NCBI GenBank assembly: GCA_041743835.1
Contig: JBGTLW010000117.1
Coordinates: forward strand, 1-5,492
Direction: 5' to 3'
DNA: 5,492 bases
Origin: JBGTLW01 sp041743835
GTDB lineage: Bacteria > Planctomycetota > Phycisphaerae > Phycisphaerales > Phycisphaeraceae
The position numbers were made by a program, and so were the translations under genes. Of this stretch, positions 5,066-5,492 are shown one piece after another. The notes under the pieces were generated by a model. The model was not told where the DNA came from. It searched no databases and saw nothing but the letters and a program-made list of their open reading frames with translations. Positions within the stretch are counted from its first letter, which is position 1. Each line of letters starts with the position of its first letter.

Positions 5066-5313
5066 CGGCTTGGCAGTGCTTTATCTATAAGTCATTGATG
5101 AACATAGATACAGCACACATGGGCACCCAGACTGGATGTCAGGGGGAACCATGTAATGAGGCACGTACGTACATGGACGTGATGATATGGGGCGAGTAGC
5201 CACTAGCCCGGAGGGGTGATGGGGATGCGGCAGCAAGGTGGAGGGTGAGGAGTGGAACCTTGAATAGACACTATGTGCCAGTAGGCCAAATCGCCCAGTG
5301 CCACAGCACAAGC
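5066..5313. other. Intergenic region between the origin-like hairpin and the next gene
   Basis: No convincing gene is seen. It contains a CACGTACGTACATGGACGTG block (5162-5181) with CACGT/ACGTG ends and an internal GTACGTAC palindrome, then a G-rich stretch (5207-5256). One frame is open from 4951 to 5322 except for a single TAG at 5197-5199, but it lacks a good start. No clear promoter for the gene at 5325 could be identified. Confidence 0.4.
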
Positions 5314-5319
5314 AGGGGG
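5314..5319 (+). promoter_or_regulatory. Ribosome binding site for the gene at 5325
   Basis: AGGGGG with a 5-base spacer precedes ATG 5325. Confidence 0.5.
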
Positions 5320-5324
5320 TAAAC

Positions 5325-5492
5325 ATGCTGACCACCGCACGCCAGCAGCATGCCAACGGCCTGTGCTCGCAGGCCAGGCTCGATCTGCTACACGCCAAAG
5401 CGGAGGCGGCTCAGCACGCGTGGCTACCCAAGTCGGTGCCCGGGGCGTACACCGTACTGGACCCACTGGCGGTCGACATGGACGGCCCCGCG
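5325..5492 (+). CDS. Hypothetical protein, N-terminal part (runs off the window)
   Basis: ATG 5325 opens a frame of 56 codons that reaches the end of the window without a stop. AGGGGG at 5314-5319, five bases upstream, supports the start. The protein begins MLTTARQQHANGLCSQARLD, continues with an Ala/His/Gln-rich, probably helical stretch (LLHAKAEAAQHAW), then PKSVPGAYTVLDPLAVDMDG. Third codon positions are mostly G or C, as in real genes of this composition. I do not recognise the family. It belongs to the same plus-strand arrangement as the Rep-like gene, 345 bases downstream, and could be an element gene for replication, packaging or transfer; nothing in the visible part decides this. Confidence 0.55.
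   Translation, partial: MLTTARQQHANGLCSQARLDLLHAKAEAAQHAWLPKSVPGAYTVLDPLAVDMDGPA

Larger units (their letters stand above)
1245..5492 (+). mobile_element. Integrative element with tyrosine recombinase and rolling-circle (HUH) Rep, left part
   Basis: The segment starts at the 3' end of tRNA-Ala, where composition drops to AT-richer DNA. It then carries an integrase gene, two uncharacterised ORFs, iteron-like repeats, a HUH-type Rep, an origin-like hairpin and the start of another gene, all on the plus strand. This gene set fits an integrated rolling-circle plasmid, an IME/AICE-like element or a provirus. The right boundary is outside the window. No structural, conjugation or cargo gene is recognisable in the visible part. 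Confidence 0.6.

Noticed and set aside
4892..5098. Independent 68-codon ORF starting inside rep
   Set aside because: Its first part is an out-of-frame reading of rep; only the part after about 4946 is of interest, as a possible frameshifted tail.

Overview
The window is about 60% GC and reads as an accessory hot spot around two tRNA genes in a bacterial chromosome. The integrase resembles a tyrosine-recombinase group I associate with Planctomycetota. That resemblance, the base composition and the lack of encoded CCA tails make a planctomycete my best guess for the host, but only a guess.

Left part (1-1244), chromosomal: the 3' end of an IS256/Mutator-family transposase with its terminal inverted repeat; a short tandem repeat; a small three-helix membrane protein gene; three identical 36-bp direct repeats separated by 36-bp and 35-bp unique spacers (a minimal CRISPR-like array with no cas gene in view); a purine-rich low-complexity tract; tRNA-Arg(UCU) on the minus strand; then tRNA-Ala(GGC) on the plus strand with a good sigma70-like promoter.

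Right part (about 1245 to beyond 5492), a putative integrative element inserted at the 3' end of tRNA-Ala: an AT-richer leader with palindromes and helically phased direct repeats; a 504-aa tyrosine recombinase with a non-canonical catalytic set; two uncharacterised ORFs; a 484-bp gap with iteron-like repeats and a strong intrinsic terminator; a short HUH endonuclease that looks like a rolling-circle Rep or relaxase; just downstream, a perfect 8-bp hairpin whose loop and edge read TACTACG, like the nick site of pMV158-type rolling-circle plasmids; and the start of a further gene running off the window.

Together the right part fits an integrated element that excises with its own recombinase and replicates or transfers by a rolling-circle mechanism: an integrated plasmid, an IME/AICE-like element, or an ssDNA-virus-derived provirus. 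The right attachment site and cargo genes lie outside the window, so the element class stays open. The most notable signals are the orphan CRISPR-like array, the Rep plus origin-like hairpin, the phased repeats before the integrase, and the altered integrase active site.
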